From Deinococcus roseus (GTDB lineage: Bacteria > Deinococcota > Deinococci > Deinococcales > Deinococcaceae), in contig NZ_BMOD01000024.1 of the NCBI RefSeq assembly GCF_014646895.1, forward strand, positions 1-64,000: 64,000 nt of DNA. Direction: 5' to 3'. The notes beneath the pieces are model-generated. The model worked only from the letters and a program-made list of their open reading frames with translations, was not told the origin of the DNA and made no database searches. The position numbers and the translations under genes were made by a program. The stretch's first letter is position 1. Every line of letters starts with the position of its first letter. Shown here piece by piece: positions 44,928-52,154 of the stretch.

Positions 44928-45590
44928 ATGTCCTTCAAACATCTTCTCGTCGTGCTTGCCCTTTTCTGTGGCACCTCCAGCGTCTTTGCCAGCACCAGCT
45001 ACACCGTGAAAGCTGGGGACACCCTGAGCCGCATTGCGCAGCGTCAGGGCATCAACATCGATGCAATCCGCGACCTCAACCCCAGCCTGAAAAACCCCAA
45101 CAGCCTCAAAGTGGGCCAGAAAATTGTTTTGCCTAGCAAAACCCCCACCAAACCCAAAACCGCCCAGAAAGCCACCATCAAAAAGGTGAGTTACAGTGCC
45201 CGCAGCTGGCTGTGGCCGGTCAATGGACCCATCACCAGTGGTTACGGCTACCGCAACCTGTGGATTGCAGGAAGCAATTTCCACCCTGCCATCGACATTG
45301 CCGCCTCCACCGGAACCCCAGTGCATGCCTCCCAGACTGGAGTGGTCACCACTGCCAAATGGGACAGCAGCGGCTTCGGTTTCACCGTGGTGGTCGATCA
45401 CGGCAACGGCTGGTCCACCCGCTACAGCCACAACAGCAGGCTGCTGGTGAATGTGGGCAGCACCGTGCAGGCCGGGCAAGTGCTCGCCCTGGCCGGAGCC
45501 ACCGGTGCAGCCACCGGACCCCATGTGGATTTCCGCATTTACCACAATGGACGCGAGCTGAACCCCACCACCCTGCTCTCGGCCCGCTGA
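44928..45590 (+). CDS. Secreted LysM and M23 peptidase-like protein
   Basis: A 220-residue exported protein: signal peptide to about residue 21 (VFA-ST), one LysM domain (SYTVKAGDTLSRIAQRQGINIDAIRDLNP...LKVGQKIVLP), a basic linker, then an M23 fold (PVNGPITSGYGYR; NFHPAIDIA; RYSHNSRLLVNVGSTVQAGQVLALAG). The first metal ligands HxxxD are present, but the usual HxH reads HVD in GPHVDFRIY, so the third zinc ligand is Asp. It may be weakly active or act as an amidase activator of the EnvC/NlpD type. Gene stands alone. Confidence 0.88.
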   Translation: MSFKHLLVVLALFCGTSSVFASTSYTVKAGDTLSRIAQRQGINIDAIRDLNPSLKNPNSLKVGQKIVLPSKTPTKPKTAQKATIKKVSYSARSWLWPVNGPITSGYGYRNLWIAGSNFHPAIDIAASTGTPVHASQTGVVTTAKWDSSGFGFTVVVDHGNGWSTRYSHNSRLLVNVGSTVQAGQVLALAGATGAATGPHVDFRIYHNGRELNPTTLLSAR

Positions 45591-45646
45591 AGGTTGCGCA
45601 ACTCCCAAAAATCCCACACAGACATCGGCTAAAATGAAAACAGCGC

Positions 45647-47974
45647 ATGTCTGTGATCTGTCCCCACTGCCACAACACCCTGACCGATGATCCTTTCCGG
45701 TGCCCCATCTGTGGCTGGTTGCTCAAACAACACCTCAAGGTGGGCACCAAACTGCAGCAGGGCAAATACACCATCGGCAAGGTGCTGGGACGCGGCGGAT
45801 TTGGCATCACCTACCTGGGGGCCAACACCTTTCTGGGCCGCACGGTGGCCATCAAGGAACTGTTTGTGGATGGCCTCACCACCAGAGGAAGCCAGGACCG
45901 GGTGGTCCCTGCCAACCCAGAGGTGTTCGAGCAGGAAAAAGCCCGCTTCAGCCGGGAAGCCCAGTTGCTCACCCAGTTTGACCACCCCAACATCGTCAAG
46001 GTGCTGGACGGCTTCGAGGAGAACAACACCGGTTACCTGGTGATGGAACACCTGACTGGACAGACCCTGGCAGAGCGCATTGCTGAAAAAGGCAAACTGC
46101 ACCTGGATCAGGTGCAAAGCATCTGCCTGCAGGTCACCGAAGCCCTGGAGGTGGTGCATGCCGCCGGAATGCTGCACCGGGACATCAAACCCGAAAACAT
46201 CTTCCTGACCGACACCGGGCGCACCGTCCTGATTGACTTCGGGACTGCCAGACACTTTGAGGCCAACAAGACCAGCAACCACACCCGCATGGTCACCCCC
46301 GGATACGCTCCGCTGGAACAATACGCCACCCAGGCCAAGGCTGGAGCCTACACCGATTTTTACTCTCTGGGAGCCACCCTTTACCATGCCCTGCTGGGGA
46401 AAGCCCCGCCAGCCTCCATTGACCGGGTGACAGGAGCGGCACTGGAACCCCTGCCCCTTCCTGCCGGGCATGTGCTGCAAAAAGTGATCCAGAATTCCCT
46501 GTCCCTGCAGGTGCAAGAGCGGCCCCAGACCGCCCAGAGCCTCAAACAGTTGCTGCTTCCCCTGGTTCCCTCTGGACGCAGCTTCACCCCCACCCCTTCC
46601 CCTCCCCCACCACCTCACGCACCTTCTGCAGAAGAACTTTATGCCAGAGGCATCCGAGCCCAGCAAGGTGAAGGGGTTCCCAGAGACGAGAAAACCGCTG
46701 CCCACTGGTACCGCATGGCAGCAGACCAGGGGCATGCCTCCGCCCAGAACGACCTGGGTTTCCTGTACATGAAAGGCAGAGGGGTGGTGCAAAGCCATGC
46801 AGAAGCCGCAAAGCTGTTCCGGCAGGCTGCAGAGCAGGGCCACGCCATTGCACAGTACAATCTGGCCGTGCTGTTTGAACACGGCACAGGAGTAACACAG
46901 AGTCTGGTGCAGGCCTTCGACTGGTACCGCAAAGCGGCCCGCCAGGAACACCTGAAGGCCCAGAGCAAACTGGCCCGCATGTACGAAAAAGGACTGGGGA
47001 TCCCAGCCGACCTCAAAGAGGCGGTGTTCTGGTACGAGAAAGCTGCCGAACAGGGAGACATCTCTTCGCAACACCATCTGGGCCTCTTAAGTGAACAGGA
47101 AGAGAACAGCAACGCCGCCCGCACCCTCTACTGGTACCAGAAAGCCGCACAACAGGGGCACAGAGAAGCGCAATTCAAAGTGGCCCAGTCCTTCTCTGAA
47201 GGGCATGGAACCCCCATCAATTTGCAGCAGGCGGCTTACTGGCACCGCAAAGCTGCCGATCAGGGACACCTTGAAGCCCAGTTTTTGCTGGGTCTGCTGC
47301 TGGAACAGGGTCTGGGGATCAGCAAAGACCTCAAACAGGCTTATCTGATGTTTCAGCAGGCGGCTCAGGGAGGCGTGCTGGAAGCCCAGTTCAAAGTGGG
47401 GCTTTTCCTGGAAGAAGGCTGGGGCACCAAACCGGACGCTGCACAGGCCGCTTTGTGGTACCGCAGGGCAGCAGACCAGGGGCATGGGGTGGCCCAGAAC
47501 AACCTCGGCGTGCTCTTTGAAGCCGGACGGGGCGTGATGCAAAGCATGCAGCAGGCCATCCACTGGTACCGTCTGGCTGCCCAGGGAGGCAACGCCGCAG
47601 CCCAGTACAACCTGGGCATCCTCTACGAAGAAGGCAAGGGTGTGCATCAGGACCTGGGTCAGGCCCTGCACTGGTTCCAGAAATCTGCTGAACAGGGGGA
47701 AGCCGAGGCCCAGTTCAGCACCGCCACCTTTTATGAGAAAGGTCTGGGCGTGGTCCGGGACGAAACGCAAGCGTTCCACTGGTACAAACAGGCTGCAGAC
47801 CAGAATCATCCTGAAGCCCTGCTGCAACTGGGCAAAATGCACGAACAGGGACGGGGCACTCCAAAAAACCGTGCACTGGCCATCGAATGCTACCAGCTGG
47901 CCCAGGACCAGGGCATCGATGAAGCCGCAGAACGCCTGAAGAAGCTGCTGAAACCCCGCTGGAAGATTTTCTGA
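45647..47974 (+). CDS. 4-Cys Ser/Thr protein kinase with C-terminal Sel1 repeats
   Basis: A 775-residue protein. Residues 4-24 hold a zinc-ribbon (CPHC...CPICG) as in cyanobacterial 4-Cys kinases. The kinase domain (36-300) has LGRGGFGITYLG, VAIKEL (Lys), HRDIKPENIF, DFG (VLIDFGTAR) and TPGYAPLEQY, so it looks active. A Pro-rich linker follows, then about thirteen Sel1-like TPR repeats (AAHWYRMAADQGHASAQNDLGFLY type). No membrane segment. The repeat scaffold may recruit substrates. TAAAAT lies eleven bases before the start, suggesting a very short leader. Confidence 0.92.
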   Translation: MSVICPHCHNTLTDDPFRCPICGWLLKQHLKVGTKLQQGKYTIGKVLGRGGFGITYLGANTFLGRTVAIKELFVDGLTTRGSQDRVVPANPEVFEQEKARFSREAQLLTQFDHPNIVKVLDGFEENNTGYLVMEHLTGQTLAERIAEKGKLHLDQVQSICLQVTEALEVVHAAGMLHRDIKPENIFLTDTGRTVLIDFGTARHFEANKTSNHTRMVTPGYAPLEQYATQAKAGAYTDFYSLGATLYHALLGKAPPASIDRVTGAALEPLPLPAGHVLQKVIQNSLSLQVQERPQTAQSLKQLLLPLVPSGRSFTPTPSPPPPPHAPSAEELYARGIRAQQGEGVPRDEKTAAHWYRMAADQGHASAQNDLGFLYMKGRGVVQSHAEAAKLFRQAAEQGHAIAQYNLAVLFEHGTGVTQSLVQAFDWYRKAARQEHLKAQSKLARMYEKGLGIPADLKEAVFWYEKAAEQGDISSQHHLGLLSEQEENSNAARTLYWYQKAAQQGHREAQFKVAQSFSEGHGTPINLQQAAYWHRKAADQGHLEAQFLLGLLLEQGLGISKDLKQAYLMFQQAAQGGVLEAQFKVGLFLEEGWGTKPDAAQAALWYRRAADQGHGVAQNNLGVLFEAGRGVMQSMQQAIHWYRLAAQGGNAAAQYNLGILYEEGKGVHQDLGQALHWFQKSAEQGEAEAQFSTATFYEKGLGVVRDETQAFHWYKQAADQNHPEALLQLGKMHEQGRGTPKNRALAIECYQLAQDQGIDEAAERLKKLLKPRWKIF

Positions 47975-48121
47975 GGATTGCCCAAAAACGCATGGATTGA
48001 AACCTGGGCCTTCACCTGAGCGTGTTATCTCCAACAGACGGACAGACCAGCACAGACCATACTGAAAGCAGCGTTGCATTGAACAACAGATGCACAACCA
48101 TGCACATTCAGGAGGTTTGAC

Positions 48122-48595
48122 ATGTCCAGAATCACCGCTGTTTTCCAGAATCAACAAGATGCCCAGGCTGCCCTGCAAGAGCTGCACCAGCTGGGGGTCA
48201 GCGATCAGCACACCTATTACAGCCACCGCCAGCAGGCCTCTGGCGAAACACTGCGTCCTGATCCAGATGGGACCATCAACACAGACACAGGCGATGCTGA
48301 CCGTCCATCCTTCTTGCTGCCTCCAGTGATCAATGCAGCAGTCCCGGTGGGCATTGGAGGTCTGGGATCGCCTGGTGCGGGAGCTGTACTGGCTGCCGCT
48401 GCGCTGGAAGAGCAACCTGCAGGAACCCACAATCCGGTGGTGACCGCTGCAGATCCTGAAAAAGAATCCCACTTTTACAATGATGCCCTGCGAGGAGGCA
48501 AGCTTCTGATTTCAGTGGATGCCGCAGACAGCCTGCAAGAAGAACAGGTGCGGGATGCGCTGGCCCGCCACCATGGAGCCTTCTACACCCACTGA
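48122..48595 (+). CDS. Hypothetical stress-type protein with central hydrophobic segment
   Basis: A 157-residue protein with a very strong ribosome binding site (AGGAGGTTTGAC). The N-terminus (ITAVFQNQQDAQAALQELHQLGV) resembles small general-stress proteins of the YflT/low-temperature-induced kind, but the match is loose. A Gly/Ala/Pro/Val-rich stretch at residues 65-95 may insert into a membrane or fold as a hinge. The C-terminal half repeats the ferredoxin-like pattern (GGKLLISVDAADSLQEEQVRDAL). Likely cytosolic or membrane-associated. Confidence 0.65.
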   Translation: MSRITAVFQNQQDAQAALQELHQLGVSDQHTYYSHRQQASGETLRPDPDGTINTDTGDADRPSFLLPPVINAAVPVGIGGLGSPGAGAVLAAAALEEQPAGTHNPVVTAADPEKESHFYNDALRGGKLLISVDAADSLQEEQVRDALARHHGAFYTH

Positions 48596-48611
48596 AGGAC
48601 CCTTTCCGATC

Positions 48612-49010
48612 CTACAAAACCTGCAGCACTTCACTGAGCCCCACAGCCAGACGGTTGAATCTGGCTGTGGTTGGATGCTGAACCAGCTTCTGGCAGAGGT
48701 TCTGGAGTTCAGGCAGGGCATCCTGCATGGCCTTTTTCCCTCTGTTCCAGCGCTCCTGCACAATCACATTTCCAGGCAGGGCCTCAAAAGGACGGCGCTG
48801 TTCAGACAGCAGGGTGTGGGGTTGCACTTTCTGGTACATTTCTCTCAGGAGCTGCACCAGCACAGCATGTCTGACACAGCTGTAAGCATCCGAGTGGAAT
48901 TCACCCTGGGATCCCAGCTGCTCTTTTTGCTCTTTTTCCAGCAGGGCAGCAATTTCTTGAAGCGTCTGGGGAAGGTCCTGCACTGTAACAGCCAGAGAAG
49001 ATGTGGGCAT
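48612..49010 (-). CDS. Hypothetical helical protein, probably leaderless
   Basis: A 132-residue all-helical, Gln/Leu-rich soluble protein that I do not recognise. The start ATG 49010 has no ribosome binding site but is preceded by TAAACT at six bases, the pattern of Deinococcus leaderless genes. The 3' end faces that of the upstream stress-type gene. No cysteine or metal motif is evident apart from isolated residues. Confidence 0.55.
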   Translation of the reverse strand: MPTSSLAVTVQDLPQTLQEIAALLEKEQKEQLGSQGEFHSDAYSCVRHAVLVQLLREMYQKVQPHTLLSEQRRPFEALPGNVIVQERWNRGKKAMQDALPELQNLCQKLVQHPTTARFNRLAVGLSEVLQVL

Positions 49011-49332
49011 GGTACCAGTTTAAAAACAGAGGCTGACAGATCTTTAGTTGTTGCTGCGGCAATGGTGGGCGTTTTCAACACCATTTGCCTGAGCAAAAAT
49101 GCATTTTCAATTCAAAAATTCCTTTTTCTGGCTTTTCACTGCCTTTCCTGGATGTCATAAACCTCCAAAATCCTCATCATAGACAAGAAATCCATCGTTT
49201 TTGCACAGAGAGCCTAAAAAGAAAACAAAACCCCTTGGTCTGTGACAATTCTGTCAGGGTCAAGTCCTGGGGCTGTTTTTTGACGTTCGATTGCAAAATA
49301 CCCAGAAGAATCTTCGGGATGCCTTTTGTCAA

Positions 49333-49348
49333 TAGGGGAAATCCCCTA
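49333..49348. promoter_or_regulatory. Palindromic operator-like site before small transcript
   Basis: TAGGGGAAATCCCCTA is a near-perfect palindrome placed where the -35 element would be. An extended -10 box (TGTTATACT, 49354-49362) follows. Together they suggest a repressible promoter for the small transcript starting near 49368. Confidence 0.5.
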
Positions 49349-49367
49349 TAAAGTGTTATACTGGCTC

Positions 49368-49502
49368 CAGGCGTTTGGAAACCCATCAGAAGGAGAATCC
49401 TTTGCTTCAACCCAGACGCCTGATTGTTGCTGATTTGCGGGCTTTGCACACAAAGCTCCATCACAACCCGCAAACAGCCTCTTACTCCGGAGGCTGTTTT
49501 GC
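49368..49502 (+). ncRNA. Candidate structured small RNA near the partition region
   Basis: The predicted transcript starts six bases after an extended -10 box and can fold into three stems: CAGGCGT/ACGCCTG (49368-49374 with 49416-49422), TTTGCGGG/CCCGCAAA (49434-49441 with 49467-49474) enclosing GCTTTG/CAAAGC, and a terminator AAACAGCCTC/GAGGCTGTTT (49472-49499) ending in TTTT. No RNA family is recognised. An alternative reading is a 38-residue peptide from TTG 49402, preceded by AGAAGGAG, whose frame runs through the terminator hairpin. Confidence 0.5.
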
Positions 49503-49627
49503 GTTGCAGGCCCTTTAAGCATGTACAGAACATGCACAGTGCTTTGAAACCACATTCGGGAGCCATTGAGGCAGACCAGATCCCCAGAATTTGTAAAAGC
49601 TTTTGGTGTTCCAGACAATAAAAATCC

Positions 49628-49649
49628 TTTAGAATAACGTTATTCTAAA
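49628..49649. promoter_or_regulatory. 22-bp perfect palindrome, copy 1 (candidate parS)
   Basis: TTTAGAATAAC followed by its exact reverse complement. The same sequence occurs at 51958-51979 and, with one end base changed, at 57031-57051. The three copies bracket parAB and repA, which is how ParB binding sites of low-copy replicons are often placed. Confidence 0.65.
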
Positions 49650-49740
49650 CGCCGCCCTTACCCTGCTTAAAAGCCACCTCCCCTACTTTTACAGAGTATT
49701 GAAAAAATTCTTTTTGAACGTCAATAACGCATGACTGAAG

Positions 49741-51096
49741 TCACGCGCTTGTATCTGGATTCCATCGCAACTCTGCATACCTTCTCAGGCGCGCAGCTTT
49801 GACTTCTTGAGCAGAACGGCACCCAGAATGGGGCCTGCTCGCTTCACCATCCGACACATCAGGGCGCATTGACAAAGCACCCGTACTCATCCAGTCCTGC
49901 CGGACGAGCAGCGTTCTCAAAGCAATGTTCACACTCGCCACCCGATCTGCGTGACCCCGATGACCACAAGCCTCACATTTAAACTCCAATCCTGCATTTG
50001 GCCGGTTTCCTCTGGACACATGACCGCACTTGTAACAGGCCTGACTGGTGTAATTTGCGTCCACCCGCACCGCAAGAGAGCCATAGAGGGGAGCTTTGTA
50101 GGCCAGCATGGTTTGAAGCTCCGCAAAAGACCATTGACTCTGGTGACGTTTCGTTCGTTTCACTTTCTTGCTGACTTTAGGGTCAGCGTGTCTCTCGATG
50201 CGTTCACGGATGCTGCTCAGGTCTTCCAGCCCAAAAATGGAGTTCGGGAATCGGGTCAGAAGCATCTTGGCGAGCGTGTGATTTCGGTCAGCGATAAACC
50301 GTCTTTCTCTTCCCGACAACATCACCAAACGGCGAGTCGCGGAACGGGTGCCTTTACGCTGGAGGGCTTTCTTTGTACGAGCAAAATGGTCTTTTTGCTG
50401 ACGAACCTGCGCACCTTTCTCAAACAGCGATTTGCCGTCTTTGTCGGTGGCAACGAAATGATACCTCTGGCCCACATCCACACCCACCACGTTGGAATGG
50501 CCAACGGGTTGCGGGTCAGGAAGGTCAATGTGGACAGCAACAATCAGGTAATACCGCTTTTTAGACTTCTGATGGTAGAGTTTGGCCGCTCCCGTTTCAC
50601 AGCCCCTTGCAATACAATCAAGGTGCTTCTGGTAGCCTTCGTACTCCAGCACCAGACGGCCATCAAGCGTACTTATGCTGACTTTGCCGCCCTTCTTCCA
50701 GGAGTAGTCACGCCCATGCTGGTATTCCAGGGTGCGAGAAACAAATTTCGGAGCAGCATCCAGGCCTTTGTATCTGCGTTTGGTATGACTGGCTTCTCTG
50801 GCCTTGAGGTTCTGTTTGAGCTTCGTCCATTGGGTTTGATAGGTTGCCGCGACCTGACGTTCTACGGTGCAGGCCAGTTGAGCCCCGAGTCCAAACTGTG
50901 CCCGCAGATCCGCATAGACGGCCTTGTGGAGCCTGGGAGCGGAGGAGGTTTTGTCGAGTTCAAAGGCCCTTTGAGAGGCGTAATTCAGAGCATCACGGTA
51001 GGCCAGAGAAATTGCATCCAACGCGGCTTTCTGTTGCGCATTGTGTCGCAGTTTCAATGTGGCGCTGATCGTAACCCTCATAAGGAAAGTATTCAT
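49741..51096 (-). CDS. tnpB: RNA-guided nuclease TnpB (IS605 OrfB family)
   Basis: About 451 residues from ATG 51096 (TTG 51114 or ATG 51081 are alternatives). The RuvC-like sites are VVGVDVGQRYHF (Asp), IFGLEDLSSIRER (Glu) and GHADRVASVNIALR (Asp), with a zinc finger CYKCGHVSRGNRPNAGLEFKCEACGH between the last two. This is the TnpB type shown in Deinococcus radiodurans ISDra2 to be an RNA-guided DNA nuclease using a right-end RNA. A Pro/Ser-rich tail of about 55 residues follows the last catalytic Asp. The guide RNA would come from the 3' end region around 49740. Confidence 0.92.
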   Translation of the reverse strand: MNTFLMRVTISATLKLRHNAQQKAALDAISLAYRDALNYASQRAFELDKTSSAPRLHKAVYADLRAQFGLGAQLACTVERQVAATYQTQWTKLKQNLKAREASHTKRRYKGLDAAPKFVSRTLEYQHGRDYSWKKGGKVSISTLDGRLVLEYEGYQKHLDCIARGCETGAAKLYHQKSKKRYYLIVAVHIDLPDPQPVGHSNVVGVDVGQRYHFVATDKDGKSLFEKGAQVRQQKDHFARTKKALQRKGTRSATRRLVMLSGRERRFIADRNHTLAKMLLTRFPNSIFGLEDLSSIRERIERHADPKVSKKVKRTKRHQSQWSFAELQTMLAYKAPLYGSLAVRVDANYTSQACYKCGHVSRGNRPNAGLEFKCEACGHRGHADRVASVNIALRTLLVRQDWMSTGALSMRPDVSDGEASRPHSGCRSAQEVKAARLRRYAELRWNPDTSA

Positions 51097-51166
51097 GGTG
51101 AAAAACAGGATCAAGACTTTTACGGCCTGGGAGGCTTTTGGCTTCCACCCATTCCTCCCAGCGGAC

Positions 51167-51265
51167 AGGCCCCATTCTGGGTGCGATCAGGCCCCATTCT
51201 GGGTGTGATCAGGCCCCATTCTGCGAGCAATCCCCATTCTGGGTGCTGTTTTGCTCAAGAAGGGT
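51167..51265. repeat. 22-bp repeats related to the tnpB 3' end
   Basis: AGGCCCCATTCTGGGTGNGATC occurs in three adjacent 22-bp units (the third diverged), then a partial copy running into TGCTCAAGAAG. The sequence GGCCCCATTCTGGGTGCCGTT followed by TGCTCAAGAAG also occurs at the 3' end of tnpB (minus strand, about 49809-49842), so this is an inverted, expanded copy of that end. Confidence 0.75.
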
Positions 51266-51314
51266 GCCGTTCTAACCAAGAAGCCGTTCTGTCCAAGAAT
51301 GACTGAAGTCACGG

Positions 51315-51476
51315 GTGTCCAGGGTTGCCCAACATGAATTGTTTGGGCACCAGCGTTTTCTGGCCCAGTTCAGTGTGGGTACCCTCCCCCACCTGCAACT
51401 CATGAAAGCCATTGAACTGCTGGGCACCAAAGTGGCTCCAGTGGTGAAAAAAGAAATGGCTTCCAGGGTTGGCTGA
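51315..51476 (+). pseudogene. 3' remnant of a luciferase-like monooxygenase gene
   Basis: The frame ending TGA 51474-51476 encodes VAQHELFGHQRFLAQFSVGTLPHLQLMKAIELLGTKVAPVV, which matches the C-terminal end of LLM-class flavin-dependent oxidoreductases (QFDxGxLPHxxxMRSIELxxxEVAP). It begins exactly at the right border of the TnpB element, so the rest of the gene was lost or displaced by insertion or deletion there. No 5' part is seen on the other side of the element. Confidence 0.72.
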
Positions 51477-51550
51477 ACAGCGCCAGTCTCTTTCAAGACA
51501 ACTTGCATTTTGTGGCTGCTGGCCTTTTATACTGAAGCTGAGGAATAAAA

Positions 51551-51901
51551 ATGAAAAACATCTGTATTGGATTATGTTTGATGCTGGTCTTGCAATCCTG
51601 TGCACCCAGGGTCTCTTATCTTGACACCACCTATCCCAGAATCCCTGCTGGATCAGCCTACCGCAGCACGCCTCAGGGAAATGAACAGCCAGACACTGTT
51701 CTGTTGCCGGAAGGATGCCAGGAACACGGGGTCACCTATGCCGAGTTGCAAAAGGTGGGCCTGGAACAGGCAAAGGCCACATGCAAAGAACTGGACCAGC
51801 AGGCAGAACTTGGAGGCATTTTGCTCATCCCAGTGGTCGGACTGGCCATCTATGGAATCTGGGCTGTCATCTCTATTGTGCTCCAGGCCCTCAATCCATA
51901 G
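51551..51901 (+). CDS. Small lipoprotein with C-terminal membrane segment
   Basis: A 116-residue protein with a lipobox-type signal (LMLVLQSC, lipidated Cys near residue 17). A short soluble region follows (PEGCQEHGVTYAELQKVGLEQAKATCKELDQQAEL), and residues 89-110 form a hydrophobic helix (ILLIPVVGLAIYGIWAVISIVL). AGGAATAAAA precedes the start. The family is unknown; it lies between the LLM remnant and the second palindrome. Confidence 0.7.
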   Translation: MKNICIGLCLMLVLQSCAPRVSYLDTTYPRIPAGSAYRSTPQGNEQPDTVLLPEGCQEHGVTYAELQKVGLEQAKATCKELDQQAELGGILLIPVVGLAIYGIWAVISIVLQALNP

Positions 51902-51957
51902 GGCTGCAGTGGCTTGTTTTTTGTGAAGGCAAAGTATGTCTGAGACAACAAGAATCG

Positions 51958-51979
51958 TTTAGAATAACGTTATTCTAAA
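51958..51979. promoter_or_regulatory. 22-bp perfect palindrome, copy 2 (candidate parS)
   Basis: Identical to the copy at 49628-49649. It lies 175 bases before parA, the usual neighbourhood of a ParB-binding centromere site. Confidence 0.68.
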
Positions 51980-52119
51980 TTTCTTTTCTGTCGTTCTTGA
52001 ATGGCTTTATACTTCAACAAACCCAGCATGTTCCTTCGATCAAAAACCAGGTTCCCAAAAGCGCACAACAAGGCTGCAATCATACCAAACAACAAAAAAG
52101 CCGATGTCGGGTTTCTGCC

Positions 52120-52148
52120 TTGAAAGTCAGGTTAAAACCTGACATCAT
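52120..52148 (+). promoter_or_regulatory. parA promoter with palindromic operator
   Basis: TTGAAA (52120-52125) and a weak -10 CATCAT (52143-52148) are 17 bases apart, and the spacer is filled by GTCAGGTT-AA-AACCTGAC (52126-52143). The ATG of parA follows within seven bases, implying a leaderless message. The N-terminal HTH of ParA is the obvious candidate repressor. Confidence 0.5.
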
Positions 52149-52154
52149 GCAGCC

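Larger units (their letters stand above)
49731..51313 (-). mobile_element. Solo TnpB element (IS605/IS1341-like)
   Basis: The tnpB gene is bounded on both sides by the same 15-base near-palindrome ATGACTGAAGTCACG (49731-49745 and 51299-51313); the left copy overlaps the tnpB stop codon. Near both ends, sequence related to the TnpB 3' coding end occurs in opposite orientation. No tnpA is present, so movement would need a transposase in trans. The exact cleavage sites were not determined. Confidence 0.65.

Noticed and set aside
45629..47077. 482-codon minus frame opposite the Ser/Thr kinase
   Set aside because: Shadow frame; the kinase frame has the complete catalytic set and Sel1 repeats.
49368..49502. 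T-box or known riboswitch in the small transcript
   Set aside because: No T-box core (AGGGTGG-like) or other known riboswitch motif is seen, and no regulated gene follows the terminator.
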